This document shows, one piece after another, positions 39,901-52,800 of a stretch of DNA of 64,000 nucleotides (position 1 is the first letter of the stretch; each line of letters opens with the position of its first letter). The notes under the pieces were generated by a model. It had not been told where the DNA came from and made no database searches. It saw nothing but the letters and a program-made list of their open reading frames with translations. The DNA is from Trichoplax adhaerens. Lineage: Eukaryota; Placozoa; Uniplacotomia; Trichoplacea; Trichoplacidae. Made by a program: the position numbers and the translations under genes. Location of the stretch: assembly GCF_000150275.1 (NCBI RefSeq), contig NW_002060958.1, positions 1,207,310 through 1,271,309 of the forward strand, in the 5' to 3' direction.

Positions 39901-40411
39901 AGAGGCAACAACTTGTCATTTTTTTTTAGCTCTAATGTACATTTAAGAATGTGAGAGATTTCTACAATCAGATCGGAAATTCCTTTTCTTGGAACAACAA
40001 TCGAATCGCTAGAAGGGCTAGTTTAAATACTACGGCATTCATCACATCTTAATTTGTTTTGTAATTTCGAATCTGAATCCATTTTAGTACCGAAGATTGC
40101 AAGATTTCTTAACATAGATACAGGTCAGTCCTAGATACAGCTAAGAATAAAATTTGGTTCACTTCCACTGCTCTTCGTCTATCATGCTGATTATACTGTA
40201 CACACGCTTTCTAAAATATCTTAACTAGTTGTAAACCATTTCCTGAGTAACCTCCAGCATGACGATACTAATGGCCGTCTTAGAACTACTGCAGTTTAAC
40301 TTCCAGCTCACTATGACTATTCTGGACTGTCTACTATCCGCTAAACTAATTGATTGAATTCTCCATGGTGACGGCAGTTACTATACCAGGTCCAGTATGT
40401 CACATCGACTT

Positions 40412-40559
40412 TACTGTACAGTGTACAGTGTACAGTACAGTACCTCCATAAAAGTGCAAGTACTGTAATGTAAATACTGTACTGTACACAGTGTACAGTA
40501 CAGTAGCAGTAGTACAGTACAGTACTGTACAGTGTACACTGTGCACTGTACGTTACTGT
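40412..40559. repeat. Dense GTACAGTAC/TACTGTAC palindromic repeat cluster
   Basis: About 150 bp made largely of interleaved ACTGTACAGT, GTGTACAGTG and GTACAGTAC words in both orientations. Because the words are self-complementary, the tract can fold into hairpins or cruciforms. Shorter examples occur at about 32945, 33118, 33290, 33810-33900, 34170-34210, 34480-34495 and 53480-53500, mostly in the GC-richer middle of the window. Confidence 0.8.
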
Positions 40560-40904
40560 GCTTTTATAGCACTGACTGAACAGTATTTAGTCCAACATTC
40601 CCATGCGCTTCTGTAGTGTCGAATCTCATTACTGTAACTGAAGGACTGTAACTGGCGGAAACCGACTTTCCCTGGGTGTTTTCCTTGTCAAATTGGAAGA
40701 CATTTGAATGGTTTGGTTTTATTACAGGACATTTTTATTCAGAGAATTGGATAATAGGTAAGAAAAGTTGAAAATGATATAGTAATCTGATCTAGATGAA
40801 ATTACTCTTATCCTTGTAATAACTGAAATTAGCGTATTTCGTCTGTGAAGTATAAGAGATTCAATTACATTGAACGCGGCGGCGCCAATAATGTCGTGAT
40901 ATTA

Positions 40905-42250
40905 TTCTTTGAGCATTTCAACTTGGACGCATATTGTCGATGCGTAATATGAGAGTCCGTCGAGAAAAGTTTTCCTGTAGTACTTTGTGCTAAAGCCAAT
41001 CTTACGAGCGCTGTTTCTTACTGTTGAATTTCCACTTTTACCAATGCCTTTGAAAATATAGTAGGCTAGATGTGCATTTAACTGCAACGCTACTGACAAT
41101 GCCCACCTCTTTGCTCAAGATATCTGTACTGTCATTTGTAATGCGTTTTCCTTTACTAAGCAGTACACTACTCTACTGTATATCAGTGGGCTTGATGATT
41201 CATTTCTGAACTGGCAAGTTATGAAAAAGTCAGTACAATGAATGGACATTTACACTAGGGATGGATATTCGAATTAACGATTGGCCTACTCTTTACCTTC
41301 AAGCATACACTTTACTGCCGTACTTTGAAAAAGGTGAATTGGCCATTTCAATAGGAAAGAAAGGCATTGCACGTGCGTAGAATGCATTCCTGCATAATAC
41401 GTATCCGTATCGCGCGCTCTATCACTGTCAGTACTGAGCAAGCATAACTACTTATAAACATTCACCGACAGTTCAACTGCAGAACTTGGGTAGAAGGCTC
41501 TCTTCAGCTTGAAAAAAACAAGACATCATTTTACTCCCGCACCTTTTTTTCTCTACAGCCATTTTTTTTCTTAGCATCAGTAATTTGCAACCTCCTTATT
41601 CACTCCGACGAGATTTTTAACAATGGAGATACTATGGATCATTCACCTAACTATGCTGTCAAGCATTCCCTACCTAGTTGACCGTTTCAAAAATTTTCTG
41701 TGAAGGATTACGCCAGTTGTGCATCAAGCTACAATTATCAACATACCCCATTTTAATCATCGTATAGTATGCAATTAGAACATTCAAGGCACTTCTTTCT
41801 TAATATATAATCAGCACACACGGTGTCTATAGACTTTTCTCTCTGTGGTAAAAATTGATTACAAATTCGGCAAAAGTTGTTGGTTGACCTGCTTTGATGA
41901 TAGTGTGATTCATAACGAGTGAAGCGAATAGTAACCCGAATCACAAAATAGTCGTACTACAATATGCTATTGTGTCAGACGGACGGAGTTACGATGGTGA
42001 CAGGTTGCATCCACCTTTTTATGACGATAAATTGAATTTCTTCCGACACTGGTTCAACCATAGTTGAGATTCGATGCCAGTTCTTTGCAGTTACAAAGTA
42101 AGCAATGGGACTTCTTTGAATAATCCTTGACTGACCTGCATCAGAATCAATCGCCGTATACAGTAGTAGCTTTCGTAGTTTCCTAAACGATTGTAGGACT
42201 TTCCTTGAAAGTACATCTTTTGATGTTTGTCTATTTGGTTATTGTTGGTG
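40905..42250 (-). other. Possible fragmented gene or relic, minus strand
   Basis: Three minus-strand pieces look less random than their surroundings. The first is the frame 40902-41099, with a mixed polar composition and no known motif. The second is about 41753-41886, preceded by the acceptor-like ATCATCAAAGCAG and containing CRICNQF and KCLECSNCILYDD (a cysteine-pair pattern like a zinc-binding module) before a stop. The third is a short segment near 42137-42182 bounded by an AG and a GTCAGT donor. They do not all join in frame. The region could be a decayed transposon-derived gene or chance; I do not name a product. Confidence 0.2.
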
Positions 42251-43641
42251 TGTGTTGTTATTGTTATTATTTTTCTCCCACAAGTCCACAACTAACGAAC
42301 TAGTCCTTTTAGAGTATTTGAAAGTTCATATACAATTTTGGGTCAAGTGGTAATGGCTAGAATGTCGCACATAGGGTCTATAAATACAGCAGGATTAGTG
42401 ACTTTAATAGTGGTCTTATTTGTCGTAGCTACAAGGGATCTTTGCTTTTCTGCTTGTTAAAACTAGTCCATTTCAATGATCTCGTAAATTCACATCAGAT
42501 GCTTATTTTGATTACGATTTGGAAAGTGTCAATTCAGAGTTCCTCTGTGTGAAGATAGGGGCCTCACACCTCACTACAAGAATAATTAATATTTGTTTTG
42601 CATGGCTCTGTAGCATATCTGAAAGTAGTTGGGTTATAATTTGAGCATTCCAGTTCATTAATTAATCTGTAGTTTACAATACCGACTTCTTAATCGGATT
42701 ATTACTATTTATTATATTCGTATCTTATTTTGTACGTCGAGTGATATTTGGTTTTTGATGGAAAATTTATAGAATAGACCATTAGTATCGATTAAAAACA
42801 GCCGACATTTCAACAAATCCGAAATGCTGTATGTTGGATTAAATTGGTTAATCGTTTAATTAGCAAACTCGATACGAGTATGTTTTCATTACAACCGAAG
42901 TTACAGCGATGCTTTTAATACCGATAAAAATAAAGTTACTCGCAAATTTATCAATTGATTCATTTCAGAGATAACTATGATATTTCGTAGCCCAACTATG
43001 CCAAGTAAAAAGTTTTCATCAATGATTCGCCTTGCTTTGTATGTACAGTTTGAACTCGCGACTTTTATTCTCGATACCAGTTATACGCTACGCCGATAAT
43101 AGCTGACTACCTCTGTATCACCCGATACGAAATCGCATTAGCGTAGAAGTTAATTTTTGACAATAATAATAGCTCATTACTGCTTTGCCGCACGCTGCAA
43201 AATTGTGCTAGATTAGAGCTTAAATTTTATAGAGTTAACACGCTGTACGATATGTAATGCTCGATCTTTTGCTGTCCATATTACAGTATTCGCCGTTATC
43301 ATCAAACCATAACATTTTAATGGGTTATTATTGTAAATTTCTTAATGGAAGGCTTTAAAGATGTAACTATGCCTACTGCATGATAATTGATAACCCTTGC
43401 ACGGGTGGCCAAATAACCTAATACATAAAGCACTTCCTTTTCATTCGTGCACAATTTAGCAAGTTTAGCGGTTACACCTAAATGCGTTAGATAGTGACGC
43501 TACATACAACCGCTTTGTTTGACAAAACTATAATAACTACATCGTTTACAATCAATAGTGCGATCGATACTTAATTGCTATGCCTGGATATTTTTTTCCG
43601 ATCTTATAGTGCTAGATTTAAAGAATAACAATTTACAAACA

Positions 43642-45478
43642 ATGGATGAAGGATCTGCGGAATTTGAGGTTGAAGAAATTGTCGATGATAAAATTATTAA
43701 TGGGGTTCAATATTATATGGTGAAATGGCTTGACTATTCAACTACGGAAAATACGTGGGAGCCTGCGGATGGTTTAAGTAATTGTCAGGAAATTATTAAT
43801 GAGTACCGGGAACAAAAGTCTCACGTAGAAAAAAAGACCATAAGTGCTAGTAGTCGTCGATCGTCAGGTAGTGTAAAAGTGAAGACAGTAATTCACTAAG
43901 ATAATGAAACTAAAATAAATCGATTATGTAATAGCCGCAGTAAAATAGGTATGCAGATTTTTAAGTTACTGCTGTGTGAGGTTAGCTGTTATAGCTTAAT
44001 AAATCAACGTCATCTCGGTAACTTAAAACTTATCTGTAATGATAAAGATTAAATTATGTTGATTCTCTTTATGTGGTAAATAAATTTAATTGACCAGGTT
44101 ACGCTGACTCAGTAAAAGTGGATTTGTATTGTAAGAGACTAATATGAATACATACTTGTTTTTGTAAGGATCGGATAGTATAATTACTAGCAAAAGAGCC
44201 GCATCAGATAACAACTCTATTTCCAGTAGTAAGAATGTGAAAAGAAAGAAAGTCTCCAGCGATAGTCGATCCTTGAATGAAAAGGTAACATTTTAGCTAT
44301 TTTTAGTTACGTTATTTCATTACCAATTGGCATTACTATTGTACTTTACCTTCTTAAGACAAGTACTTTGGCATCACTTAGATACTCCCTCGTAACAGTC
44401 TTTAACAATGTACTAATGTCAGTCCCTACTATCCATTTTATGCTGATAATTCATCATCTTCTGCTATGAATAAACGGTATTTACCACGCGTAATTAGATT
44501 CATGACATGTTCATTCTTTGGAGTTATGTCCACGGTTGCATATATACTGTAGACTCTTTCTCCGGCGATGTTCCGCAAATTATCTAAATACGCGTATAAT
44601 GATGCTAGCTGTTATAGCTAATTAAGATTCAATTAGCATATTTGAATTTTGGCGAAGAGTTTGGAGAATTTAACTCTGTTTTATATTTAATTCCGCAAGT
44701 ATGCTTGGACTCTATCGTCTTAGTAAATATAGACACCCTGATATATTGCTTTAGGAAATAAATTCACATATAGTTTATTATTAAATATTTTAAGTAAATA
44801 GCAAATAAGGTATGAATGATGACTGCATGGTTTTGTACCTACGTACGCATAATTAGTTTATATATCAGTCATGCTCTATATCCTAACGATCGATTGTAAC
44901 GTGTATGTATTGTGTTGATAATAATTTGCACCAGATAAAAGCGAACTTGAATAACAATCATAATTCAGAAGACGAAGATAAATTATCGGTCGATGATGAT
45001 GGGGGAAGCACAAGTAATAATACGGATAAATTGCAGGCTCCTCTACTAGATATGCAAGCTGAAAGGAATAGAAATGTTAAAAGTAAGGCCAAATCCAGCG
45101 TTGGTAATCGTAACTTGGTAAAACTTAAGGGTAAAGGAAATGGAAACGAAGCCGATGCTTCAATAACAGCAACAGCGGAGAAGATTTTAGGAGCAACTAA
45201 GTCGAAAGGCAAATTATGGTTTATGGTTAAATGGTAGGTTTAGCATTCCATAATTTTGCGATTTCATTATTATGGATTTTGCTAAATGATGTATTCGAAT
45301 TTGTAGGAAGAATAGCAGCAACATCTCTGTTATGCCGTCTGAGAAAATGAACAAGGCTTACCCACAATTGGTTATACAATTTTACGAGGCTCGCATAGTT
45401 TGGCTACAAAGTTGTGAATCTAACGATTCTGACGATGGCGACATTGGCATGAGTAACCAGAATAAATTTATACCTTGA
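43642..45478 (+). CDS. HP1: HP1-like chromobox protein, first tandem copy
   Basis: Heterochromatin protein 1 family: reads methylated H3K9 through its chromodomain and dimerises through its chromoshadow domain. Four exons: 43642-43867, 44169-44284, 44935-45233 and 45307-45478 (intron phases 1, 0, 2), total 270 residues. The chromodomain spans about residues 6-57 (EFEVEEIVDDKIINGVQYY, then VKW, then ENTWEP). Its aromatic cage is Phe, Trp, Tyr at the positions usually occupied by Tyr, Trp, Phe/Tyr. A basic hinge (KNVKRKKVSS) and an acidic linker (SEDEDKLSVDDD) follow. The C-terminal chromoshadow domain begins AEKILGATKSKGKLWFMVKW and ends VIQFYEARIVW, keeping the Trp near its end; it is split by an intron inside the conserved Trp codon. 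The start is the ATG just before the chromodomain; an upstream ATG-less frame was ignored. The linker is longer than in vertebrate HP1. Confidence 0.9.
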
Positions 45479-47730
45479 GGTAAAAAAGTTGACTATCTGC
45501 AATTGCTGTTTATCGCCTAGATGACTGATAAAATCAGGCTGATTGCTATTTTCTATTTCTTACTATAGACTATGATCGTAGCTGACTAATAAGATCAACT
45601 ATGCAACGGGCTGTTTTGTATCAAATGTTGCTTCTGTAGTTATAATGTTTCGGTCTTACTAGCAACATATATCGGTTGCATTGGTGACTTAATGCTGGTC
45701 AGTATTGTAATTTTCGTATTCTCAATGCTGTACTTAACATAATGTTGACGTTTTTGCTCGTTTCCGAGCATGGTATTGAGATATTGACACTTATTGATGA
45801 CTCCGTCAGTATTAGTATTGTATATTAATCATCATTATACTTGGGCTGATACCTTTACACTTTTGTTAATTCGAATATGATTTTGAGTTTTTTGATGTGC
45901 TCGTACTTGCATATCTTTAATGTTATACTAATGATGGTTACTGTAAATTTTACGAAGTTAACTGTAAGTTCTTGAACTACGTTACTTGAATGACTAAACT
46001 TTTTTGTCAACAATTTTTACTAATGTTCTAAACAAAAAATTCCGTTCATACTTTATTTAACTAAAATCTAACGTGATACGTTTGAAATCCACTCGTGTCC
46101 AAACATGTACAGTACATGTAAATATCTAATTTTTTATTTATACTTATTCGAGCAATAAATCGTTGTAGTCAATACATGACATTCGTTACCAGCTAATTAT
46201 AGGTGTCGTAATTGTGGATGTGTGACAATCTTATTGCTAAATATGCATGGGATTACAATGGGGACTTTATACTGTACAAAACATAGGTGTGGCTACCAGC
46301 TAAAGGCTTCATTGGGCACCTATTCTGTCGCTTTTGGTTGGAATACTTAATCAAGTCTGTAGTATCCTATTGTTGATGAAAAGTTATTATAGATTAAAAC
46401 GTTACAGTGGTACATGAAAGATATACTTTTGAAATATGTGAGAAAACTAGGTCTGCATGCAGGCGATCGTAGAAAGATACTTGCCTGTAAGGGTAGAATA
46501 CTATAATTTCGAGATCTACAATATATCGAAGGTATATTTGTATATCAAGCACCTTATTACATAATATCTATGCCACGGTGGCATAAACCTCTGGGATACT
46601 TGTATTTAATAGATCTTACTTACGTACTGTAGGTTTAATGGGATCACTAACTTATCAGTCTTTTTAAGATGAAGTATTAGTTATTAATTAATTATGTAAG
46701 AAAGGCCTAACGATAGTTTCACATATTCATGAGGGAAGAGTTAAGTTGGGTACGATATTATATGGTAAGTAAAAATTTGAATCGAAGGGTACTTTTAGTT
46801 AGCATTATTAAATATATAGAATTTTTAATCGAATTTTAAAATAATAAAGTTAATTTTCGAAAAAGTTAAATCTCTACGGTAATATAGGTGTTTCCATGAT
46901 GTTTATTTATGGTGATAGGTTTGCACTATTAGTGTTCGGTTATATACTTCCAATAAATTTTACTTTCATACTGTATCATGGATATTCATTAAATGTGGAG
47001 TCCTAAAGGCATTTTACAAGTACTGTAATTTGTAAGTTATCTTTCCATTTTATCATTAGCAATACCGTTTATTGTATGGTGCATTAATAATCAAATATTA
47101 TCATTAATCAAAGGACGATTTACTGTAGTACCGAGGACAGTAGCGGTAGTAGACTGGAGTTTGGTATTTTTGCTGATACAACTAATACTTTGGACGTTCA
47201 TTAACTTTATAATTCCCTAATATAGTATTGGCGATGTCGTGGGTTTATTATTAATATTCTAATATACGCATTATTTTATTCCATTTTGAAAATAATGATC
47301 TTTTGCTTAATATGGTATTCTAATATTGAAGTCATCATAAACGACATTGCTAGTAAGAGTTGTATCGTAATTTACGATTTTCCAACCAGGGACTTTGCAC
47401 CTGTACAATATATAAATATGCAGCACTGTATTTTGCATGGAATAACAGATCGAACAGAACTATTTTTGGAGTCTCCGTTGCTGATTTCTTATGTCTATTT
47501 ATGTCTGCGTAGGTAGAATGCAAGCCATTGACGCATTGATTAAATCACTATTAAAAAAGTAACTGAAGGTTTAAAGTTATGGTAGATTGTAGCTTTGCCC
47601 GAAATCTTTTTCGTATTCGAGTATTGCCCTGCGATGCAGATTTTGTAGCCAATTAAATGTGATTGGTAAGGAGAGAAAATTAACTATTGGTAACTATTGG
47701 TTGTGAGTTGTAATATCCTTGAAGACAATC
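45479..47730. other. Spacer between the two HP1 genes
   Basis: AT-rich, with no supported exon. The 76-codon frame at 47286-47516 has no recognisable features. The spacer should contain the promoter of the second HP1 gene. Confidence 0.5.
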
Positions 47731-49278
47731 ATGGAAGGCGAGAGTGAAGAAGCTGAATTCGAAGTAGAAAAGATTATGGATCATCGTGATGTCAATGGTA
47801 CAATTTTTTATTTGGTGAAATGGTGTGGTTTCCCAAATAGCGATAATACTTGGGAACCTAGGAATGGATTAGTTAATTGTCAAGAGGCCATTAAAGAGTA
47901 TCACACCTCACTCAGCCTCGGTAAAAAAAGAAAACGAATGTATAAACACTTGTCTGAAGAAGTCCAAGGTCAGAATTATCACCACATCTGGGCAACATAC
48001 GATTACTAGATCGGAATTATTCGTCATCCTACTTTTATAATGTTTAACGCAAATGAAATATTCGGTCTTTTTTGATATTGAAGCACTTTAAAGTGGATTT
48101 AAAGAATAAAAATTGAAGGTTATTTTAACGCCACGACATTGAATGTTTTCTTGCTTTTTGCAGGTGATAAAAAATCAATGAAGATGGATCTCACTGTTAG
48201 TGTTGACGAGAATATACAATCATTAACCTGCATGCAACGTAACCAACAACTCGAACAACAGGTAAAATTATATTTTATGCTTGGCATGTTGTTTTAGACT
48301 TTCTTTAATCTTGGCTCCACCTAATAATTATAGATACCGTAGTAAGAATTGCCTGAGCCAATATTTGCAATTACCTTGTGCATTTCCTAATATTTACGAC
48401 TTAGGATTTTTCCCGAAATTGTTAAGAATGTCTCATTACCATCCACTTGCCATACTGTACGTTCCTGAAATTAAGCTTTAATTTGCCGATACAGATTTTT
48501 TTAGAAGCTGATTGCCGCTAATTCACATTACCAGTTTTTTTAATTTAAATGATTTGGCAAAGACACTTTAACACATTAAATTAATTTTAAGCTGTATAGG
48601 ATTGAATATTGCAAAATTTTAAATCTAGCTCTCGTAATATCAAATCTAATACTGACATTATTTTTATTCCGTACTATAAGTTATTGTAGATCTTACGTTA
48701 ACTGTATGTTATATTTTTATGACATTCCTCTGCGCTCTACACTGATGTATAGCAGATGCTATGCACAGCCTATACTACTACTTTATACGGTGATAAAGTA
48801 TCCGCATCGTCTTAGATCCCTAGTTTTTCGTTAACACGGCAGTAAATCACTAAAGTATCGAAAAATATTTTCTTCGCTAATTTTGTTGCAATTTGCAGAA
48901 CTTTATGCGGATAAAATCCAAGAAGCCTGACAAGAAAGTGCTATTTGATGGCTGCTTACAGCATACAGATGCAGAAGCAGAAGAAATTGTAGCCGCCAAT
49001 AACGATACAGGACGAATACGTTTTCTTGTTAAATGGTAAATAACAATAATACAATAGTAGTAGAAAAATCCTGCAATTGTGTTAATACTGAACAATGACT
49101 TAGATCTATATATTTGTTTAATCCATATTCTTTTCCGTTAAATATGGCCGTCATTTGTAGGAAAAACTGCCAGCATATCACGATTTTACCTGCCTCAGAA
49201 GCAAACAGTAGATTTCCTTGGCTAGTGATTAAGTTTTATGAAGACAGAATCGCCTGGAAAAGTACGAAAAGTTGGTGA
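47731..49278 (+). CDS. HP1: HP1-like chromobox protein, second tandem copy
   Basis: Second HP1 paralogue, same strand and 2.3 kb downstream of the first. Exons 47731-47968, 48164-48261, 48899-49035 and 49161-49278 give 196 residues with intron phases 1, 0, 2, identical to the first copy. The chromodomain (about residues 10-60) reads EFEVEKIMDHRDVNG, YLVKWCGF, DNTWEP, with cage residues Phe, Trp, Phe. The hinge is short and basic (KKRKRMYKH). The chromoshadow domain (EEIVAANNDTGRIRFLVKW to VIKFYEDRIAW) is split at the same Trp codon. Exon 1 could instead end at an earlier phase-1 donor (CTCG|GTAAAA near 47922), which would remove the basic hinge; both keep frame. The two copies differ greatly outside the domains, so the duplication is old. 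Confidence 0.88.
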
Positions 49279-49847
49279 TAGAAAAGTGTTGCTTTAGCTG
49301 TAAGAGTCATTTAATTCTATGTGTATACGCAAGCATTGCCTAAGTGTATATTTCAAAATTTCGATTCCGAATAAAACTATTGATATAAGAAGTAGATATG
49401 CACAATAGTGAGTTATCTCATGCCACAAAAATCGATGATTCGTTAATCATTTTATTTTAAAGTGTCGCAGCATATCGAGTATTGAATGTTGCACCAAAAT
49501 GTGCCATGATATTGAATGTGTCACAAATTATTCTCGGCATGTAGGCATCACTGTAGTGGATAGATTTATCACGACTTTATGACTGGAGTCCTTTCCTTTG
49601 AAAATAAATCAATTTGAGACTATGATGTACATATTACAGCATGCATATCCAATATAAAGTATCAATTTAAAATTTATTCTATAAATAATGCCACATTAAC
49701 ACATTTAGAAATCTTTATATTGTGTCTTTCATACATTTCAACGTTATGCAACATTGTATAAGGGAGGAACAATCTTAGTATAATACAAGCATAATGATGA
49801 CAATGTGAGGATAAAACATTACTGCTATATTTTACGATCAGTCTAAA
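49279..49847. other. Convergent 3' spacer
   Basis: 3' untranslated and intergenic sequence between the second HP1 gene (plus) and NIFK (minus). No coding feature. Confidence 0.5.
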
Positions 49848-52800
49848 CTAAGAGTCTTCAAAGATGGTATGTTGAGCAGTCTTCATTTGTCCAGCAGCCT
49901 GTTTGCGAAAGCATTAATATGATTGAGACATTAGATGATTAAAAGTATCCTTGGATAATAATTTTTTAGGTAGGGTCAATTGACGGGGATTGAGTACTTA
50001 TTGAGAAAGGTTTTAAAGTACAGTTAACTTGATTATTTATAATATGTATATGAGGATATCGTTTGAGCTATGTTGTGGACAATTTATAGATTACTGTCAG
50101 TTAAAGTTATCACGAAAAAGCAATTTACTTACATAACCAGGGAATTGGTAGTCTATTCCAAGTTTTTGTAACTTTTTCCTACGAACATTTTCGGCTTTAA
50201 TTAACTTATTCACTACTTTGGTGTTCTCTTGATCTGTTTTCGGCTTCATAATTTTGACAGAATGAATGAATTAATAATTAATTAATGTCAATGATAGTAC
50301 GACAAGATTAAAGCCTTAGACAAATAATACAGTAAAAATACTAGTAGTTAGTTATCCATCAAAATCAATAATCACTATTTCGTGGTTAACTGATTGAAAA
50401 ATGTCATTCCTCTGTCTTTAATAAATTTACTTACTGCATTCGCTTGTTTCTTGGCTAACTCTCTCCAGTTAATTTTGCGAAATTTTCGGTTAGCACCTTT
50501 AAAAGTTTCAGGGTGAACCGATTCGCTTTTCATTAATTGACCTATAGATATGATCAATATCGGTTACGTTTATAGGCTTGATTTAAAAATGCTAACGTAA
50601 CAGTTAATTTTTTCCCTATAAATTTCATTTACACGAGTAAGAAGTGCTCGCTATTAACTAGTCCTACTTGAAATATACAGAATAGCCCTAAGCATGTAGA
50701 TCATCATTCGTACGCACATTTTAATAATCTGCCACACATCATATAATTATTCATCGTTTCCGCTACAATTGTAGCTACATCTTGATTCGAAAATTCGATA
50801 AATGCATAACCACGCGATCGACCGCTTCTTTTACTGCGTGATAGCCTAATTTTATTGATGTCGCCAAACTGTGAAAAGAATCCTTTCATTTCCTCTTCAT
50901 AAAATCCATGAGGAATGTGTCCAACGTAGATTACACCAGGTTGTACATTATCTGCCTATTTTATGAATTGATCACAAACATTATGAACCTTTCTAATTCA
51001 ATACCAAATTCATACCTACGGTTTAACTCTTACGATATCGTGTAATATTTAATAAATGAAATTTTTATATATATAATTATGCGTACAAAATATGATATCG
51101 GATGTCAATACTGTATAGTATTTCTAGTAGGGTATTGACAGACCGTATAATGATTGTCCGGGGCTTAGTCTTGCGATAAGTAATGGTATTCTGAGCAACT
51201 TTAATACTAATTCAATCAAATGCTTTCATACCATGAATCCTACAGACTCTAACTATATATGTATTGATTAAAATCTCATCAGCAGCTGTATGAACTTCGA
51301 GTTTACTGTTAGACACTCTCCTCAATGGTAGCTCCTCTTACAGTTCAGTATCATTGACTTTTGATAACTTAGACGTGAAATCAACTGCATTTCAAGAAAG
51401 TAGAAGACTTTGATAGAGGTTCTCCTGAGCTCGGCTATCCAATAAAATTGGCGACATAATAACTACTAAGGATTTTATAGAATCCTAGTCAGCTCCTGGC
51501 TAGTCAATCTCTTCAATGGTTGGTCTCTTATGGTATGTCCGGTAGCATAGATCAACTGTAATTGTGTCCTACTTATTGAACTAAAAATGTCATAAGTATC
51601 AAGTGTACATGAAGAATTTGAAGACGTTGGTAAAACTCTTTTAAGCTCGACCTGAAGGTAAATGAATCATTTCACGATAGATTAAGCATCTTGAATATTA
51701 CTAACATTCGTTCCGTTCTGTGGTCGTCAAGAACTGCAGTTACTGTGTACGTGCTCTACCAGCGAGCTCCACGGGTCGCCGTGATGGGCGGTATTCTACA
51801 TAACCATACAATCAACTCTCACTACTTCTAACTTTTACATGATATCAGGTCATAATCCTGCAAAGTCAGTTAAACTCACTCAGGTATATTTCGAGAAAGT
51901 AATCGTGCACATTCATAGCGTGATAGATTAAGCATTATGACTATTACCAGTATTAAAATAATTAGTTTAATTAGTTCCTTCCTTGGTCGTCAAGAGCTGA
52001 AGCTGCATGTGCGTTACTAGCGAGCTCCCTAGTAGCCGTGCTAGAATCAACCCTGACTACTTCTAACTTTGATATTAGGTAGATTAAGAAAGTGATCGTG
52101 CTGATGAAGATAGTGATAGATTAAGTAACTTGAATATTACCAACACTACAACAATTAGTTCCTTCCTTGGTCGTCAAGAACTACAGCTGCATGTGCGTTA
52201 CTAGCGAGCTCCATAGCGGCCGTGCTGGGTAGTATTCTACATTGCCATAGAGTCAATTGCCACTACTTGAAACTTTTACATGATATCAGGTACATTTCAA
52301 GAAAGTGATCGTGCTCATTAAGATCAGTATTCTACATTATCATAGCATCAACCCTTGCTACTTGTAATTTTTACATGATATCAGGTATATTAATAAGAAA
52401 GTGATCGTACTCATTTACATTAGTATTCTGCATTACACTAGAATCAACAACCTTCACTATTTCTAACTTTCACATGATATGAAGTAAATTAAGAAAGTGA
52501 TCGTGCTGATTAAGATTGTGATAGATTAAGCATCTTGAATATTACCAACATTACAACAATTAGTTTAATTAGTTCCTTCCTTGATCGTCAACAACTACAG
52601 CAGCATGTGCTTTACTAGCGAGCTCCATGGTGGCCGTACTGGGCAGTATTCTACATGACCTTAGAATCAACTGTCATTACTTCCAACTTTTACATGATAT
52701 CAGGTATATTATCAGAAAGTGATGGTGCTCATGAAGATTCTTCTGAGCTTAACCTTACTATAACTCAACAATATACTGCAATAACCTCTTGAGCATCTCC

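Larger units (their letters stand above)
36941..43641. other. Long spacer between bZIP and HP1 genes
   Basis: Mostly AT-rich, with no confidently coding exon. Frames at 38923-39225 and 39249-39458 lack ATG starts and family resemblance. A GC-richer part (about 40140-42300) contains the palindromic GTAC cluster and minus-strand frames with some protein-like character, described separately. Confidence 0.5.
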
